NCBI GenBank assembly: GCA_011033025.1
Contig: WFMF01000001.1
Span: 1,169,755-1,233,754, forward strand
From: Beroe forskalii
Lineage: Eukaryota > Ctenophora > Nuda > Beroida > Beroidae
Length of the DNA stretch: 64,000 nt
Direction: 5' to 3'
Below the pieces are notes generated by a model. It made no database searches and was not told the DNA's origin. It was given only the letters and a program-made list of their open reading frames with translations. The translations under genes and the position numbers were made by a program. Position 1 is the first letter of the stretch. The number at the start of each line of letters is the position of its first letter. Positions 60,670 to 64,000 of this stretch are shown in pieces.

Positions 60670-61980
60670 CTAAGCGTTATGTGTACGCGGGATGACAACA
60701 GGGCAGGGTTACAGGGGGGTATGTGCGGAATGCTAAGCAAATATACCTCATTTCATACACGCGGGAACCATGGCAGGGAGACATATCGAAGAGGAGACAT
60801 GGAGCTACATTTCACCGACATACACTACATACATACATATAATATGTTTTTCAGCGACCTACTCATTGTACTTAACTTCAAGCTAAGTTCCAGGGTCACG
60901 ATAAGTGCATCCATGTAGGGAAAGAGGAGAGAGAGGTAGGAGTGAGAAGGATGGAAGTAGGGCATCACCGGAATTCTTCATACTCATAGTGGGTGCATTC
61001 TGTGAGCTAAGAAATGCAGAAATGTTAGCAAAACCAGATGGCTACATTTTTATAATTATAATCGATATTAACACTGTACTCAAAGAAATCAGTATGACAA
61101 GATCCCAGTTTTTCTATCATAAAAAGCATCAGATATAAATGTGATCCAATGATGATTAATTAGCTTCAAATTAAATCGAAGATATAATTTTCGCAATCTT
61201 TATGCAGTGAGATACGGAATATTCTAAAAATTCCATTGGCATAGTGTAATATACAAATACTATAAAACGTCAAATTAAACAAATCATCATACAAATATAT
61301 AATAATTTAAGTGGATGTAGTGTTCAAGTGGTGTTATGCACTAAAACAAGGAAAGACCAGGATTTCACAAACATAACACAATCTACCCCAAAACAACCAG
61401 AATCCTGTTAAAGCGCATCTTTTCTGGACATTAGACACAATTTTGCTGCTAGACCATACCCAATGTAATCATGTGTTGAAAATAATTTCAGAAAATAAAC
61501 GCTGATAAAAATAATTAAAAACCTTCGATTAGGAACAAAATGCAAAGATTTCAGGAAACAAAAGTCAAATAAAATAAATAATATCGAATTCATAATATAT
61601 AACACCTCGAGCTAGAAATTGACACTGAAATCCAGATCTCTTTAGAACCATAGTCCATAACAAAACCTTTGACACACGGCTGACGACATCTCAACGTCAC
61701 TGGGATTCTCAGAATCTAGAACAATTCACCGATCTTCTTTCGAGAGAGCGAAAAGATTCAAATCTTTCCATTTCAACAACTTCAAATAATGAAGAACACG
61801 CTTAAAAGCAAATGGCATCCGAATTCAGGAAGATTCAGATCTGCTCTTTGGTGCTTCTTCTTCTTCTTCTTCTCACATCTTCTTCTCTTCAATCAAGCAT
61901 CTGATTTAAGCTCACTTTATCAACACTAGCAGCGTCACGTGTGTGGGTGAGTGCGCGGCGCCTCACGCGTGAGTGCGCTG
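60670..61980. other. intergenic DNA between tubulin and the small X-box gene
   Basis: No exon or element was recognised. A CTTCTTCTT run lies at 61856-61874, before GC-rich sequence near the 3' end of the next gene. Confidence 0.35.
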
Positions 61981-61984
61981 CGCA

Positions 61985-62849
61985 TCACGCACACGTGGCG
62001 CGCGTTGCCATGGTGTCACGTGTTGAGGAGGTGTGGGTTGTTGCAGAGTCTGTAGACCTCGGGAGGTAGGGGTCGCAGAGCTCGAGCAGGACCGCCTGGG
62101 GGCAGTTCCCCAGGTGCTGGTGCAGCAGCTCCGCTATGTGGTTTATGATGTGGTTCTTCATGTTGCACACCGCTTCCGAGCTCTCGTCCATTTCTAACGT
62201 GTTCTGAGGAAGTAGGGAGGTTGGTTGGGGGTGATAACACAATATAGGTACTGAATTAATGAGGGTAGAGGAAACTATCACCATTGCTTAATTAAGCCAG
62301 TGGTGTCAGAGGGACACAAATGGTCAAAAGACGCATAGAATAAATGAACAAGATATAAAACTGAAGGAGTAAAAGGGGATCCTGAGTGTTTACCTCGAGG
62401 TAGTCGAGTGTGTCGTTCATGCAGGACTTGTACCCCTCAATGTAGTAGAGGAGGTTCATCACGTGGTCCGTGAACTCATCGTACTCTCCCGTACCTTGCT
62501 GAAACACAAGGAAATATTTTACAACTTGATTTCATCGAATGCTCGAGACACAATTGTATAGATGTCTGGCTTATATTCAAAATATAATACTCGGAATAGT
62601 TTGAAATGGGATCAAATACTGGAAGATATCTCCACAAAAGATTTTTAACAGCATTAATTTCATGATGGGCACAGCACTGACCTGTGTAATCTTATAACAT
62701 ATCCGGAGTAGAGTGAAATACTGAAGTGTGAGGTCGAGGACAACCTCTTGGTCGGCATCTGCAGTCGAGTAAGGAAGGAAGAAGTCTTGTAAATCTCGTA
62801 TGAACTCTGAATCACCGGTCTCTTCTTCGCCCATTACCCATTTGTACAT
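61985..62849 (-). CDS. small conserved-looking protein, candidate ciliary gene
   Basis: Exons 62682-62849 (ATG), 62394-62498, 61985-62203 (TGA), GT-AG introns, all phase 0; 163 residues. The chain is acidic and helical: VMGEEETGDSEFIRDLQDFF, TLQYFTLLRICYKITQ, TDHVMNLLYYIEGYKSCMND, MKNHIINHIAELLHQHLGNC, then a Thr/Ser-rich end. No signal peptide or membrane span. I do not recognise the family. A consensus RFX X-box stands 40 bases upstream of the ATG, and such sites mark ciliary genes in animals, so a ciliary role is inferred from the promoter alone. Confidence 0.72.
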
Positions 62850-62888
62850 GCACGTGTGCGCGAGTGTCTGTCTACACGTGCAGGAGGC

Positions 62889-62902
62889 GTTGCTATGGAG
62901 AC
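62889..62902 (-). promoter_or_regulatory. RFX-type X-box
   Basis: Reads GTCTCCATAGCAAC toward the small gene, matching the GTNNCC-AT-RGYAAC consensus at every fixed position, 40-53 bases upstream of the ATG. In animals X-boxes close to the start drive ciliary genes through RFX factors. Confidence 0.7.
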
Positions 62903-62904
62903 GC

Positions 62905-64000
62905 GCAGCGCGGGGTGCTACATTAGCAACATGCCATACCTAGCTGGGAAATGGGTCTGGTTAATCACATCAAATACAATGGTGTATGGATGAAAAAGGG
63001 GGAAATAAAACTTGATCAATTCATCAATCTAAATTATCGTCATTTCCAAATTCTTATTTCCCAAAAGTGGAAAACACACCACGGAACAATCAACAACAAA
63101 AAGAACATTAAAATATGGGATACTAGCACTTAATTTATTTGTTGCATCAAAAATAAATATAATGATCAGTTAGCTCGATATTTGAAGATAAATGTATTGA
63201 AGTTAAACTCTGAAAATTTGATAATGCTTATTAGATATGTACATAGGGTATAAATATTATACATTGTACACTGTAATGAAATGTTACTGTACAATAATTG
63301 ATACAAGAGTTTATTCATAAGAAACAGGGCATGCTGATGATTGATGAACAACAACTAATTGTCTAAGTTATCTGTAGATAAAAATAATTCTAAAAAGAAC
63401 TAAAAATGTAACCTACGTAAAAATACTGACACATAAGAGTGAAGTCCATCCCATAAAATATGTACCCTTGTCATACCCCAATTACTACGAGCTAAAACCA
63501 TTAAAAACGATTTGATCTTTAAATGTTATACACTAATTTACTCAATTATTCATCACAAAATGAAAATTTCTCCCAAACTCAAAGTTGCATTAGCACTTCA
63601 ATAGGCGGCACTAGTAAAACTGATGAGACCCACAGTGAAAATTGTGCGACATTGCTTAGTTTTTACACTAAATGCTTGATGAATTGGCTGGTTAGAAAAC
63701 AAGCTTTACTTACTTCGTGTGGATATGGTCTGAGTGAAACAAGGTGTAGCATGTGTAAAATACCCGTGTAAGATTCTCCTGTGCAGAGTGTATAAATTGT
63801 ATAATGTAGAGAGGTACTCAAATCTTCGGATAACCACTATAAAGGACAGTTTATTCGAAGTTGTCTTGGTCAAACAATGTTCATAATATTGTGATGTTAT
63901 AGGGTAGATATTTGATAAAATGATTAGGCATCAATCAAATGAATCTTAAAGCGTTTATGTGCATTGTACAGACGATCATCACAGTCGATCAGACAATTAA
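62905..64000. other. intergenic DNA, nothing recognised
   Basis: AT-rich to the window edge. Only short frames without splice or motif support. Confidence 0.35.

Overview
The window is animal nuclear DNA. Genes are split by many mostly GT-AG introns of about 100 bp to several kb, carry AATAAA signals, and encode metazoan families: an SPCA-type Ca2+/Mn2+ pump, an SLC35F1/F2-like carrier, an AADAC/NCEH1-type membrane esterase, alpha-tubulin with an intron directly after the ATG, and an RFX X-box in front of a small gene. AT-rich intergenic DNA, abundant minisatellites and many MITE-like elements suggest a marine invertebrate, but the phylum cannot be settled from the sequence.

Layout. 1-2300 (+): last four exons of a Gln/His/Pro-rich, probably nuclear regulator. 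5835-6422 (+): intronless divergent Rho GTPase with altered catalytic residues. 6968-8495 (+): six-exon unrecognised gene with a 23-nt microexon. 10308-32927 (-): SPCA pump in 19 exons over 22.6 kb; its 7-kb intron holds a complete SLC35F gene on the other strand (19307-21096). 33-42 kb: no convincing gene, but a dense set of palindromes, foldbacks and TIR elements. 42810-50679 (-): four-exon AADAC/NCEH1-like esterase. 50.8-55.1 kb: two TIR elements with perfect 8-bp target duplications, both filled with self-complementary satellite. 56226-60428 (-): alpha-tubulin with one apparent 1-nt frameshift. 61985-62849 (-): small candidate ciliary gene.

Three themes stand out. (1) Tandem arrays sit against splice sites again and again: at least six touch a 3' splice site, and in three of them the repeated unit includes the acceptor and the first bases of the exon. 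In one, about 22 copies of an acceptor plus 36-nt exon start precede the real exon. (2) Several palindromes share short landmark motifs and triplet loops while their arms are unrelated in sequence; three fold as an outer stem enclosing three hairpins. (3) Three introns lack GT-AG ends if the conserved protein is kept intact, and all three are bounded by 6-8 bp direct repeats, as expected if they were inserted DNA.

The genes share no obvious pathway. The SPCA pump, the SLC35F carrier and the esterase are all endomembrane proteins; tubulin and the X-box gene both fit a cilium/cytoskeleton theme, but nothing in the sequence shows joint regulation. All exon models were made by eye from splice signals, phase and remembered family conservation.
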